NCBI GenBank assembly: GCA_022823225.1
Contig: JAJDXM010000057.1
Location: 1-64,000, forward strand
Origin: Gemmatimonadota bacterium
Lineage (GTDB): Bacteria > Gemmatimonadota > Gemmatimonadetes > Longimicrobiales > Gaopeijiaceae
Reading direction: 5' to 3'
DNA length: 64,000 nucleotides
A program made the translations under genes and the position numbers. The notes under the pieces are model-generated. The model did not search any database, was not told the DNA's origin, and saw nothing but the letters and a program-made list of their open reading frames with translations. How positions within the stretch are numbered: the stretch's first letter is position 1; each line of letters begins with the position of its first letter. Of the stretch, positions 1-8,907 are shown piece after piece.

Positions 1-1137
1 TACGGCGCCGGCGAGTGGGGCCGGAACAGGGTCCGGATTTTCCCGGATCCGAAAACCGGCCTGTTCCAGGTGGAGTGGCGCGAGAACGGGCGCAGGCTCA
101 CCCGGTCGCTCGGACACCGCGACTGGGCGAGGGCGAAACGGCAGGCGGACGAGTTCGCTGCCGGGTTCGCCGCCCCGGACCTTAACGGCAAGGCGGAAGC
201 CGAGCCTGAGCCGCTCACGCTGGGCACGCTGTTTGACAGCTACGGTGAGGAGGTGACGCCGACCAAGGGCGAACGGTCCCGGCGACACGACGGGACCACG
301 ACGGAGATGTTCCTCCGTTTCTTCGGACGTGACCGCGAAGCGGCGACGCTCTCCCAGCGGGACTGGGATCGGTTCATCGTGGCGCGGCGCGCGGGCAGGA
401 TCGGTATCTCGGGCAGGCCCGTGTCCAACCGGACGATCCAATACGACTTGGCGTTCCTGATGGCGGTGCTCAACTGGGCCGCGAGGTCGAAGGACGAGCG
501 GGGCCGCCCGATGCTGGACAGGAACCCGCTCCGGGGTCTCAGGAAGCCCGTCGAGAAGAACCCCACCCGGGTCGTGCTCACCGAAGAGGAGTACCGCGCG
601 CTCTTGAGGGTGTCCACTGAGGTCGGCTGGCAGTTCCGCACCGCCCTCGTGCTCGCGCACGAAACGGGACACCGGATCGGTGCCATCCGCCAGCTTCGGT
701 GGAGCGACATCGACTTCGAGGGCAAAGCGGTGCGGTGGCGCGCGCAGCACGAGAAGACGGGCTACGAGCACACCACGCCCGTGACCGCCGAGGCGTTGGC
801 CGCTTTGGAGGAGGCGCGAGCGTTGAGCGCCGGGACCGGCGACGGGCCGGTGCTCCCCGCCCCGAGGGATCCCTCGGGGTGCGCGGGCCGGACGCTCGTG
901 GGGTACTGGTGGAGGAAGGCCCAGACGCTGGCCGGACTCGAACCCAAGCGCGGTCGCGGCTGGCATTCGCTGAGGCGGAAGTTCGCGTCCGACCTCATGA
1001 ACGTCCCGCTCAAGGTGCTCTGCGATCTCGGCGGCTGGAAGGAGGCGCAGACCATTCTCCGCTGCTACCAGCAGGCCGACGAAGTACAACTCAGGACGGC
1101 TCTGGACAGCCGCCGCCGCGAGGTTGACACCCGATAA
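1..1137 (+). CDS. Tyrosine recombinase / integrase, 5' end outside window
   Basis: This is a phage-type integrase that would catalyse site-specific insertion and excision. The frame is open from base 1, so the true start lies left of the window. A GTG at 70 is only an internal candidate, and residues before it (YGAGEWGRNR...) look coding. The visible part has a SAM-like core-binding region followed by the catalytic domain. The catalytic residues seen are Arg in HETGHRIGA, His and Arg in HSLRR, Trp replacing the second His in LGGWK, and the nucleophile Tyr in RCYQQ near the C terminus. Its place at the edge of a region rich in defence genes and remnants fits an island integrase, but no attachment site or tRNA is visible here. 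Confidence 0.9.
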   Translation, partial: YGAGEWGRNRVRIFPDPKTGLFQVEWRENGRRLTRSLGHRDWARAKRQADEFAAGFAAPDLNGKAEAEPEPLTLGTLFDSYGEEVTPTKGERSRRHDGTTTEMFLRFFGRDREAATLSQRDWDRFIVARRAGRIGISGRPVSNRTIQYDLAFLMAVLNWAARSKDERGRPMLDRNPLRGLRKPVEKNPTRVVLTEEEYRALLRVSTEVGWQFRTALVLAHETGHRIGAIRQLRWSDIDFEGKAVRWRAQHEKTGYEHTTPVTAEALAALEEARALSAGTGDGPVLPAPRDPSGCAGRTLVGYWWRKAQTLAGLEPKRGRGWHSLRRKFASDLMNVPLKVLCDLGGWKEAQTILRCYQQADEVQLRTALDSRRREVDTR

Positions 1138-1419
1138 TCCAAACGGCGGGAACCAAACGGCGGTAACGGGATCGCCGAATTCCGTAAGTCACACGGTCAC
1201 AGCAGGATGCGCGACCGTTTGCAAATGCCTCGGCAGCGGTCTCGTCCCGGTCCAGCTCGCCCTTACCATGGTCACGGTATTGAGGGAGCTCGTGCTGGAG
1301 CCGCTCGCGCCCGACCATGTGCTGCGCGTCAGGTCCTTCCCGACCATGCAGCCCATGGGCTTGCGGGTCCGCGTCCTCGGGCGCCGGACGCACGACGCGC
1401 CGGCGACCGCGTAGCCCCG
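1138..1419. other. Gene-poor stretch after the integrase, with a short tandem repeat
   Basis: A 14-bp unit, CCAAACGGCGG(G/T)AA, occurs twice in tandem at 1139-1152 and 1153-1166, directly after the integrase stop. It could be an integrase arm site, but that is a guess. The plus-strand reading frame at 1124-1414 ends in a stretch that resembles the tail of some enzyme, but I could not place it and do not call a gene. Confidence 0.4.
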
Positions 1420-2613
1420 TTGTCCGGCGTTCGACCGCGGGTCAGCCTTCCCCGGTACCACTCCCTCGACCGACTGCGCGCGTCCATGATGCTGCTCGGC
1501 GTGGTTCGTCACGCCGCGGTAAGCTACGTGCCCGTCGTCTTCTTCGAATGGCCGTACCGGGACGCGCAGGCCGACATGCTCACCTACTGGGTGGTCATCT
1601 TCATCCGCGTGTTCAACCTGCCGGTCTTCTTCGCGATTGCAGGGTTCTTTGCCGCGTACCTTATCGAGACGCGCGGCGCCCGGGAATTCCTGCGGCATCG
1701 GTGGAGCCGGATCGGGGTGCCGCTGCTGGTGGCTTGGCCCATTCTGGCCGTTACGATGTTCCTCCTGGGGCCGTTCGCCGCGCCGTTCAGCTCCGTCCCG
1801 CCGACCGGCGCCTACAGCCTTGCCGAGCTGACCTCGTCCCGGGCACTGGACCACCTGTTCATGCACCTGTGGTTCCTCTACCACCTGCTGATCCTCTGCG
1901 TGGTGGCGAGCGCACTGCGGCCGCTGGCCGCCCGGTTTCCCGCAGGTCTGCGCGCCCGGGCGATGGACCTCTTCGAGCGCCGGGTGCACCGTGGAGGCAT
2001 CGCAGTGCTGATTCTGGTTGCGGGCCTCGTCCTGTTCCGGATGGAGTCGTGGGCGATCGATTACTACGCCGGTCCGTTTCCCGCGCCGCGGCAGCTGGCG
2101 CTGTACGGCCTGTTCTTCGGATTCGGGTGGATACTGTTTCGCAGGCGGGCGACGCTTGAGGGATTCAGGCGCCCTACGTGGGTCTACCTCGCCGCTGCAG
2201 TCGCGTGCTACTTCGTGTACCGGCACTTCTTCGAGATCGGCTGTCCCCCCAAACCGGACAGGACGTGCCCGGAGGCCGGCGAGGGGCACCTTCCGGCGGT
2301 CGTCTTTCTCGCGTTTTCCATGTGGTTCATGACCTACGGCCTGATCGGGCTGTTCCTGCGCTACATGGACAAGCCGAGTTCGCGCTGGCGCTACATGGCT
2401 GACGCCTCGTACTGGATCTACATCGTCCACGTGCCGTTCGTCCTGCTGCTTCCCCTCCTTCTGGCGGGCGTGCCGCTTCCGGCGATCCTCAAGCTCGCGC
2501 TGGTCTCGATCGCGGCAGTCAGCCTGATCCTCGTGATCTACCATTACTTCGTACGGCCCACCTTCATCGGGAAGCAGCTGAACGGGCGCCGCTACCCGCG
2601 GGGCGCGACTTGA
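1420..2613 (+). CDS. Membrane acyltransferase (acyltransferase 3 family, OpgC-like)
   Basis: A polytopic inner-membrane O-acyltransferase of about 397 residues with roughly ten hydrophobic segments. The N-terminal family signature is visible as YHSLDRLRA followed by VVRHA, where the His is the expected catalytic residue. A later HLWFLYHLL segment resembles glucan-modifying OpgC-type members. The frame stays open upstream to ATG 1207, but that stretch is low-complexity Arg/Ala/Pro and looks non-coding. TTG 1420 keeps the whole signature, although no good ribosome site supports it. The stop overlaps the TTG start of the RND gene, so these genes are probably cotranscribed. The substrate (a sugar or lipid) is unknown. 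Confidence 0.8.
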   Translation: MSGVRPRVSLPRYHSLDRLRASMMLLGVVRHAAVSYVPVVFFEWPYRDAQADMLTYWVVIFIRVFNLPVFFAIAGFFAAYLIETRGAREFLRHRWSRIGVPLLVAWPILAVTMFLLGPFAAPFSSVPPTGAYSLAELTSSRALDHLFMHLWFLYHLLILCVVASALRPLAARFPAGLRARAMDLFERRVHRGGIAVLILVAGLVLFRMESWAIDYYAGPFPAPRQLALYGLFFGFGWILFRRRATLEGFRRPTWVYLAAAVACYFVYRHFFEIGCPPKPDRTCPEAGEGHLPAVVFLAFSMWFMTYGLIGLFLRYMDKPSSRWRYMADASYWIYIVHVPFVLLLPLLLAGVPLPAILKLALVSIAAVSLILVIYHYFVRPTFIGKQLNGRRYPRGAT

Positions 2614-5600
2614 CGGCGGCGGGCGGAGGGGACGGCGGGGGCGGCACGGGCGGCGCGGACCGGCACATGGGCGCGGACCCGCACGGCGGCCCGATCGCCT
2701 GGATGGCCCGCAACGGCGTCGCGGCCAACCTCCTGATGGTCGGAATCCTTGCGGCGGGACTACTCTCGCTCGGGACCCTCGACCAGGAGGTTCTTCCGGA
2801 GCACTCCCTGCACCGCATTCAGGTCTCCGTTCCATACCCGGGCGCATCGCCGGTGGAGGTGGATGAATCGATCGTCAGCAGGATCGAGGAGCGGATTCGG
2901 TCGATCGAGGGGGTCAGGAGCGTCGCGTCGGTGGCCTCGGAGGGGCTCGGGTCGGTTGTCGCCGAGCTCGCCGGAAGCGCCGACGCCGGGAGGGCGCTGG
3001 ACGAGATCAAGGCGGCCGTCGACGGAATCCGGACGTTCCCGGCGGGTGCCGAGCGGCCGGCGGTGGCCGAAATGACGTCGCGCCGCCCCATCATGCGGAT
3101 CGCGCTTTACGGAGACGTCCCGGAGCGGACGCTCAAGGAGCTGGCCCAACGCGTCGAGGACGAACTCTCGGCGCTCCCCGCGGTTTCGCAGGTGCGGACG
3201 AGCAGCGTACGCGACTACGAGATCTCGATCGAGGTGCCGACAGCCCGCCTGAACGCGCTGGGCCTCACGCTGCCGGACGTGGCCGCCGCGGTCCGGAGCG
3301 GCACGGTGGAGCTGTCGGCGGGCAGCATCGACACGCCCGACGAGCGTGTCAGGATCCGCACCGCGGGCCGCAGCTACAGTCAGCACGACTTTGAGAGCAT
3401 CATCGTGCTCGCCCGCGACGATGGCACAACGGTTCGCCTGGGCGACATCGCCGAGGTGCGCGACGGCTTCGCCGAAGGCGGACTGGTCAGCCGCTACAAT
3501 GGACAGCCGGCCGCCTTCATCGAGGTGTACAGGACCGCGGACCAGCGGGTGCTGGACATTTCGGAAGCGGTCAAGCGACAGCTGCGCGAAAGCGTGGCCC
3601 CGGGGCTGCCGCAGGGAGTGCGGGTGGATATCTGGAGCAACGACGCGGACCCCCTCGCGGCTCGCCTGGGCCTGATGCTCAAGAACGGGTTCCTGGGCCT
3701 CCTGCTGGTAGTGGGCGTGCTCACGCTGTTCCTGGAACTCAGGCTCGCATTCTGGGTCGCCGCGGGCATCGCGGTCTCGTTCATCGGGACGCTGGCCGTA
3801 ATGGCGGCGCTCGGCGTCTCGATCAACCTGACCTCTCTCTTCGCCTTCATTCTGGCCGTCGGGATCGTCGTGGACGACGCGGTCGTGGTGGGCGAAAACA
3901 TCGCCGCGGAGCGCGAGCGGGGACACGGCGGGCTGGCCGCGGCGATCCGGGGCACGCGGCGCGTGAGGGCACCGGTGATATTCGGCGTTCTGACCACCGT
4001 GGCGGCGTTCCTTCCCCTCTTTTTCGTTCCCAGCTCGGTCGGGGCGATGGCCGAAGCGGTCCCCGTGATCGTGATTTCGGTGCTGCTTTTTTCCCTGGTG
4101 GAATCGCTGCTGGTGCTACCCAACCACCTCTCCAGGCTGTCCGCCGGCGGTGCCTCCGGGGCGGGAAGGCCAGGTGGCGCGGGTGGCGCGGGTGGCGCGG
4201 GCGGACCCGCCGCCGACGGCTTCCACAGACGCGCGCAGGCCCGCGTGAACAGCGCGCTGGAGCGGTTTGTGAACGGTCCCCTGGACCGCCTGTTGCGCTT
4301 CGCGACGGCCCGGCCCGGGATCGTCCTCGCCACGGGGGCGGGCATGCTCATCGTGACCATCGCCATGGTGCCCGCCGGTATCGTCGGCGTGGCGTTCACG
4401 CCCACCGTCGAGGGCGACCTGGTGACCGCAACGCTGGAGATGCCCGAGGGCACGCCACGGGCACGCACCGCGGCCATGGCGCAGGAACTGGAGGACGCCG
4501 GACGCCTGGCAGTCGACCGGCTGTCGACCGGACCGTCCGGGGGAGCGGAGCCGCTGTTGACCGGGGTTGCAGTCACGCTGGGTGGCGAACCTGCAACGCT
4601 CGGGTCAGCCATCGTGAATGCCGGCGGGGCTCCCGAGTCGGGACCCCGTGCCCACGTGGCGACCGTGCAGCTCAGACTCCTTGACGCCCAGCGCCGGACG
4701 ATCACCGCTTCCGCCCTGCTGCAGGCCTGGCGCGAGGAGTCCGCGGAGATCGCGGGCTACCGCAGCCTGTCCTTCAGCGCCAATCTCGTCGACCTGGGCC
4801 GGCCCGTGCATGTCGAACTCGCGCATCCGGATCCGGTGCGCCTGACCGCGGCCGCCGATACCGTTGCGGCGCTCCTGCGCGGGTGGCCGGGCATCTTCGA
4901 TGTTCGGTCGGACCGGGAACAGGGTGTCCGGGAGATTCAGCTCGATCTGAAGCCCGAGGCCCGGACGCTGGGTCTCACGCTCGACGATCTGGCCCGTCAG
5001 GTCCGTGCCGCGTTCTTCGGCGAGGAGGTGGTTCGGCTGCAGCGGGGACGGGAGGAGGTCCGCGTCTATGCGCGTCTTCCCGAGCGCGAACGTGATGCCA
5101 TCGCCGATCTGGAGACGTACCGGGTCCGCACACCCGCGGGGGGCACAGTCCATCTCGGCCGGGTCGCGGCGGCGCGGTTCGGGAATTCGCCGGTCGTGAT
5201 CCGGCGCCAGGACGGCAGCCGTGTGGCGACCGTCACCGCCGACGCGCAGGCGGGCACCGCGCAGGCGGCGATCCAGCAGCTCGACGCGGCCCTGCAAGAG
5301 ATGTCGGCCCGGGATCCCGGCCTCGCACACGCGTTCGCGGGCGAGCGCCAAGGGGTCTCCGAGTCGATGCGCGCTCTCGGCGCCGGCTTCGCCCTCGCGC
5401 TCCTCGTGATCTACGCGCTGCTCGCGATCCCGTTCCGTTCGTACGTGCGGCCCCTGATCGTCATGGCCGCGATCCCGTTCGGCCTGGTGGGCGCGGTGCT
5501 GGGGCATCTGCTTCTGGGGTTCGAGATCGCCGCCACCTCGATCTTCGGCTTTGTGGGGCTGAGCGGCGTGGTCGTCAACGACTCCATCGTCATGATCGAC

Positions 5601-5870
5601 TTCATCACCGAGCGTCGGCGCGCGGGCATGCCCGTGCGCGACGCGATCATCGGGGGGGCCAAGGCGCGCTTCCGCCCGATCTTCCTGACCTCGCTGACCA
5701 CCTTCCTCGGCGTCGCTCCCCTCATTCTGGAGCAGGACCTGCAGGCACGCTTTCTGATCCCCATGGCGGCCTCGCTGGGCTTCGGGATCATTGCCGCGAC
5801 CGGCGTGCTGATGGTGATCGTCCCGGCGCTCGCGACCTTGCAGGAGCTCCGCCATGACGACTTCCGATGA
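2610..5870 (+). CDS. RND superfamily efflux permease
   Basis: Inner-membrane proton-driven efflux pump subunit of 1086 residues, a normal length for the hydrophobe/amphiphile RND family. An N-terminal transmembrane segment is followed by the porter-domain signature GASPVEVDES near residue 80. VVDDAVVVGE near residue 420 and VVVNDSIVMID near residue 987 lie in the two transmembrane halves. A Gly/Ala-rich linker (about 515-535) precedes the second half. Translation may start at TTG 2610, overlapping the previous stop, or at ATG 2667. No HlyD-type adaptor or outer-membrane channel is encoded nearby, so the partner proteins would have to come from elsewhere. The next gene overlaps by 17 bases. 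Confidence 0.92.
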   Translation: MTAAGGGDGGGGTGGADRHMGADPHGGPIAWMARNGVAANLLMVGILAAGLLSLGTLDQEVLPEHSLHRIQVSVPYPGASPVEVDESIVSRIEERIRSIEGVRSVASVASEGLGSVVAELAGSADAGRALDEIKAAVDGIRTFPAGAERPAVAEMTSRRPIMRIALYGDVPERTLKELAQRVEDELSALPAVSQVRTSSVRDYEISIEVPTARLNALGLTLPDVAAAVRSGTVELSAGSIDTPDERVRIRTAGRSYSQHDFESIIVLARDDGTTVRLGDIAEVRDGFAEGGLVSRYNGQPAAFIEVYRTADQRVLDISEAVKRQLRESVAPGLPQGVRVDIWSNDADPLAARLGLMLKNGFLGLLLVVGVLTLFLELRLAFWVAAGIAVSFIGTLAVMAALGVSINLTSLFAFILAVGIVVDDAVVVGENIAAERERGHGGLAAAIRGTRRVRAPVIFGVLTTVAAFLPLFFVPSSVGAMAEAVPVIVISVLLFSLVESLLVLPNHLSRLSAGGASGAGRPGGAGGAGGAGGPAADGFHRRAQARVNSALERFVNGPLDRLLRFATARPGIVLATGAGMLIVTIAMVPAGIVGVAFTPTVEGDLVTATLEMPEGTPRARTAAMAQELEDAGRLAVDRLSTGPSGGAEPLLTGVAVTLGGEPATLGSAIVNAGGAPESGPRAHVATVQLRLLDAQRRTITASALLQAWREESAEIAGYRSLSFSANLVDLGRPVHVELAHPDPVRLTAAADTVAALLRGWPGIFDVRSDREQGVREIQLDLKPEARTLGLTLDDLARQVRAAFFGEEVVRLQRGREEVRVYARLPERERDAIADLETYRVRTPAGGTVHLGRVAAARFGNSPVVIRRQDGSRVATVTADAQAGTAQAAIQQLDAALQEMSARDPGLAHAFAGERQGVSESMRALGAGFALALLVIYALLAIPFRSYVRPLIVMAAIPFGLVGAVLGHLLLGFEIAATSIFGFVGLSGVVVNDSIVMIDFITERRRAGMPVRDAIIGGAKARFRPIFLTSLTTFLGVAPLILEQDLQARFLIPMAASLGFGIIAATGVLMVIVPALATLQELRHDDFR

Positions 5871-7413
5871 TGCCACCCGTTCGCAGGCCATGAATCCGGA
5901 CCAGCACCGGCGTGCGCTCCAGGGTGCGATGGCGGCGCTCTTTCTGGCGGCCATGGGGAACACGATCGTGGGCACCGTGCTGCCTGCCGTGATCGCCGAC
6001 CTGGGAGGATTCGACCGGTACGCCTGGGCGTCCACGTCCTACATGGTGACCTCGACGACGGCGATGCCGATCGCGGGCCGGCTCGCCGACCTCTACGGCC
6101 GCCGGGTCATGTTCCTGGTCGGCATCGTTGTCTTCACCCTGGCCTCGATCCCCGTCGGGTTGAGCGAGACCATGAACCAGCTCATCGTCTTCCGGGCGCT
6201 GCAGGGCATCGGGGGCGGTGTGACGATCGTCAACGCCATCTCCGCCGCGGGGGATCTGGCACCCCCCGAGGAGCGCGCCAGATACCACGGCCTGGCGGGC
6301 GCGGTGTTCGGCCTGGCGGCCGTCGCGGGACCGCTGGCCGGGGGATTCATCATCGACCGGGCGCACTGGAGTTGGGCGTTCCTTCTCAACGTGCCCATCG
6401 GGCTGTTGGTGCTGGCCCGGATCGCGCGATCCTATCCCGGCCACACCGGTTCGTCCGGCGAACGGCCCGTGATCGACCATGCGGGAATCGCGGCGCTGGT
6501 TACAGGCACGATGTGCGTTCTCGTTGCGCTTTCGGTTGGAGGCGTGCTCTATCCGTGGGGTTCCTGGCAGGTGATCGGGCTCCTTGTCTTCGGACTGGCG
6601 GTCACCGGTCTCTTCATGGTCATCGAATCCAGGGCGGCGTGCCCGATCGTGCCCCTGGGCATCTACCGAAGCCGAACCGTGCTGGTGTCCGTATCGGCCT
6701 ACTTCCTGATCGGGTTCATGATGTTCGGCAGCATCCTCTTCATACCGCTGTACTTTCAGGCGGTGCAGGGGACTTCCGCCGCGCAGAGCGGCGCCTTTCT
6801 TGTTCCGATCCTGCTGGGCATCGTCGTCGGTGCAGCGGTGTCGGGACATCTTCTGTCCCGTTCAGGCCTGAGCTACCGCGCGGTCGCTCTGCCCGGCACG
6901 GTTCTCGCGGCGGCCGGGATGCTGGCGCTTTCGACCCTGGGGTCCGACACCCGCGTTGCCGTCGCCCTCGCGTACATTCTGGCGATGGGCATCGGGATCG
7001 GCGGCGTGACGTCGGCATTCATGGTTGCCGTGCAGAATGCGGTTCCTCACGGCAACATCGGTTCCGCCACGGCGGCATTGCAGTTCCAGAGGTCGGTGGG
7101 AGGCACGGTCGGCGTGGCGGTCATGGGCGCCGTCGTGGCACAACGCACGTCTTCGCACCTCCTGGACAATCTCCCGGAAGCACTGCGCGCCCGGCTTCCG
7201 GACGGCTGGCTCGAGTCGATGGTGCCTTCCGGATCGCCGCTCGACTCAACGGTGCCCGATCTGCCGGGTGGCGCGGAGACCGCCGAGAGCGTGAGCGGGT
7301 ACTTCACGACGGCCCTGGGCGGCGCGCTCGATGACGCGTTCGTCGTCGGAGGGGTGGTCGCGGGGCTCGCCATCGCCAGCGCGGTGTTGCTGAGGGGGGA
7401 GGTGAAGGGGTAG
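5854..7413 (+). CDS. MFS drug transporter, DHA2 (EmrB-like) family
   Basis: A 519-residue major-facilitator transporter, long enough for the 14-segment DHA2 group. Motif A is visible as GRLADLYGRR after the second segment, and a motif-C-like GPLAGGF lies near residue 155. It probably exports drugs or amphiphiles by proton antiport. The ATG start lies inside the end of the RND gene, so the two are translationally coupled and form an acyltransferase / RND / MFS operon. The first copy of the 42-bp element begins 21 bases after its stop. Confidence 0.92.
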   Translation: MTTSDDATRSQAMNPDQHRRALQGAMAALFLAAMGNTIVGTVLPAVIADLGGFDRYAWASTSYMVTSTTAMPIAGRLADLYGRRVMFLVGIVVFTLASIPVGLSETMNQLIVFRALQGIGGGVTIVNAISAAGDLAPPEERARYHGLAGAVFGLAAVAGPLAGGFIIDRAHWSWAFLLNVPIGLLVLARIARSYPGHTGSSGERPVIDHAGIAALVTGTMCVLVALSVGGVLYPWGSWQVIGLLVFGLAVTGLFMVIESRAACPIVPLGIYRSRTVLVSVSAYFLIGFMMFGSILFIPLYFQAVQGTSAAQSGAFLVPILLGIVVGAAVSGHLLSRSGLSYRAVALPGTVLAAAGMLALSTLGSDTRVAVALAYILAMGIGIGGVTSAFMVAVQNAVPHGNIGSATAALQFQRSVGGTVGVAVMGAVVAQRTSSHLLDNLPEALRARLPDGWLESMVPSGSPLDSTVPDLPGGAETAESVSGYFTTALGGALDDAFVVGGVVAGLAIASAVLLRGEVKG

Positions 7414-7434
7414 GGGACCACACTTCGATCCCAT

Positions 7435-7476
7435 AATGTCAACCGGACCTTACTTTTTGTAATGTCGGCATTACAT
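7435..7476 (+). repeat. 42-bp dispersed element, copy A
   Basis: The left part reads AATGTCAAC and the right part GTAATGTCGGCATTACAT, separated by 15 bases. Three more copies with exactly the same spacing lie at 12216, 24847 and 27328, all in this orientation. This copy contains an inverted repeat, TAATG...CATTA. It sits just after the MFS stop. Confidence 0.7.
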
Positions 7477-7526
7477 GTCGAGAACGAAGAAGGGGCGGTT
7501 CCCGGCTGTGTGCGGATTGGGATGCA

Positions 7527-7716
7527 TCAACCGCTGACCCCGACTGACCCGCTCCTCGTACCCGTCAGCGAGACATCGAGCCTCACCTGGTCGTAGGGCA
7601 CCCGCGGGACCAGCGTACCGCGGGCACCCGGCCGCAGTTCCACGAGTCCGTACTGCGACATCGTCTTCAGGGTTCGCGAGAGGTTCGACTTGCTGCGGCC
7701 GGTCGTCCCGGGCCCG
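7527..7716 (-). pseudogene. Remnant of an HVO_A0114-type winged-helix DNA-binding protein
   Basis: Reading the minus strand down to a stop at 7527 gives about 60 residues, including TGRSKSNLSRTL and QYGLVELR followed by LVPRVPYDQVRLD. This is how the C-terminal winged-helix part of HVO_A0114-family proteins (often antitoxin partners) looks. The N-terminal half is missing and no start is available, so it is a 5'-truncated fragment. It lies directly downstream of the secreted protein gene ending at 7728, and the remaining gap to the MFS gene holds only the 42-bp element. Confidence 0.45.
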
Positions 7717-7727
7717 CCAACCTTTGC

Positions 7728-8789
7728 CTAGCGGTCAAACGGCCTGCCGCTGATCCGTGCGATCCATGCTCTCCAGGCGTCGACGTCCGTTCCGAAATCC
7801 TCGCCGCCCATGGCTCTCAGGAAGTTCAAGGCCGGGATCCGGGTTGGTCCATGCTCTGCTCCGGCGTACGCGAGCAGCAGATCCGGGCTCTCGCGAGCCA
7901 GCTGCTGCGCGAGCTGCGGCTCAATGCCCGTGACGACCAGGACCTGCAGGATGGTGCTGAACGCGGGAAGGTTCGTGCCGCCGAAGATCGCCGACAGCGG
8001 GGAACGGGCCCCGGACCAGTCGACCGGGTCTCTCTGCCGCGTCATCCGGCCCATGACCATGCCCTCGTGCATGCCTTCGAGCATGCTCCGAGCCACGGTG
8101 TTGACCACGTGGTGGGGATGGGGGTCGATCACCGAACTCACGAGTGCGTGCCATGACCTGTCGTCATCCATGAAGTTGCCGAGCACGAGGGTCGCGACGG
8201 TCCGCGCCGACGACGATGAGTCGCTTGCGAGCACTGCGTGGGCAAGGCGTCGATCCGCTTCGCCGTCCAGCCGGTCGGCCAGGTTCCACACCCGTTCGAC
8301 GAATACGGGATCGGCACCCATCCGTTCAGCGACCTGTTGCGGGCTATCGGGGTTGCTCAAGTAGCCGCGCAGGGGGAAAGCGCGCGCGACCACGGCCAGC
8401 GTATAGTAGTCGTCACCGATGGCTGCCTGCAGCTCCTGCCAGGACTCCGGCAGAACGACCGATTCCCCTCCGGTCGAACGGTACTTGATCCGCGTGCCGT
8501 CTTCCACACCGGACACGACCGTGTACCAGTCGTCGGATTGATCCATCCGATAGCGAAGCGCGGCCGCCTCGGCGAATCCGAGGTTCTGCTTCATCAGGTT
8601 GGCGCATGCGTGAAAAGGGAGGTCGGGGGCGAGATCCTGGATTGCGTCGAACAGCTCCTGGGCCTCCCAGCGCTGCAAACCGATGAACTCGACCGGACCG
8701 GCGGGCCCCGCAATGACCTGACTCACGGCTGGAGGTACGACGGCGGCGAGTAGCGCGACGATGCTGGCAGCTGTTCGGAAGGTCTTCAT
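7728..8789 (-). CDS. Secreted protein of unknown function
   Basis: A 353-residue protein starting at ATG 8789 with a clear Sec signal peptide (MKTFRTAASIVALLAAVVPP, then AVSQ). The rest is helical with several evenly spaced hydrophobic helices and could be a HEAT-like repeat fold, but I do not recognise a family. The frame continues upstream to 9308, but that part is Ser/Arg-rich antisense of the next gene and is not coding. It lies 118 bases downstream of a lipoprotein gene on the same strand and may be expressed with it. Confidence 0.65.
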   Translation of the reverse strand: MKTFRTAASIVALLAAVVPPAVSQVIAGPAGPVEFIGLQRWEAQELFDAIQDLAPDLPFHACANLMKQNLGFAEAAALRYRMDQSDDWYTVVSGVEDGTRIKYRSTGGESVVLPESWQELQAAIGDDYYTLAVVARAFPLRGYLSNPDSPQQVAERMGADPVFVERVWNLADRLDGEADRRLAHAVLASDSSSSARTVATLVLGNFMDDDRSWHALVSSVIDPHPHHVVNTVARSMLEGMHEGMVMGRMTRQRDPVDWSGARSPLSAIFGGTNLPAFSTILQVLVVTGIEPQLAQQLARESPDLLLAYAGAEHGPTRIPALNFLRAMGGEDFGTDVDAWRAWIARISGRPFDR

Positions 8790-8907
8790 GGGGGCTTGGT
8801 TTTCGGGGGTTGACCGTGGGCTACGAAGGTTGGTGTAGGTTAGGGGGCGGTTCGGTGTTGTGCAAGTGGCCACATTCTCTTGACAGAACGGCTCCTGACC
8901 AAGCTCT

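Noticed and set aside
1124-1414. 96-codon frame with an enzyme-like tail after the integrase
   Set aside because: Only the last 50 codons look protein-like, I cannot assign a family, and no start signal is visible.
1189-2847. Long minus-strand frame (552 codons) opposite the acyltransferase
   Set aside because: Arg/Pro/Gly-rich low-complexity antisense of a clear membrane-protein gene; no start site and no family.
2760-6035. Large minus-strand frames opposite the RND and MFS genes
   Set aside because: Antisense shadows typical of high-GC coding sequence; composition is His/Asp/Arg-rich and no motif is present.
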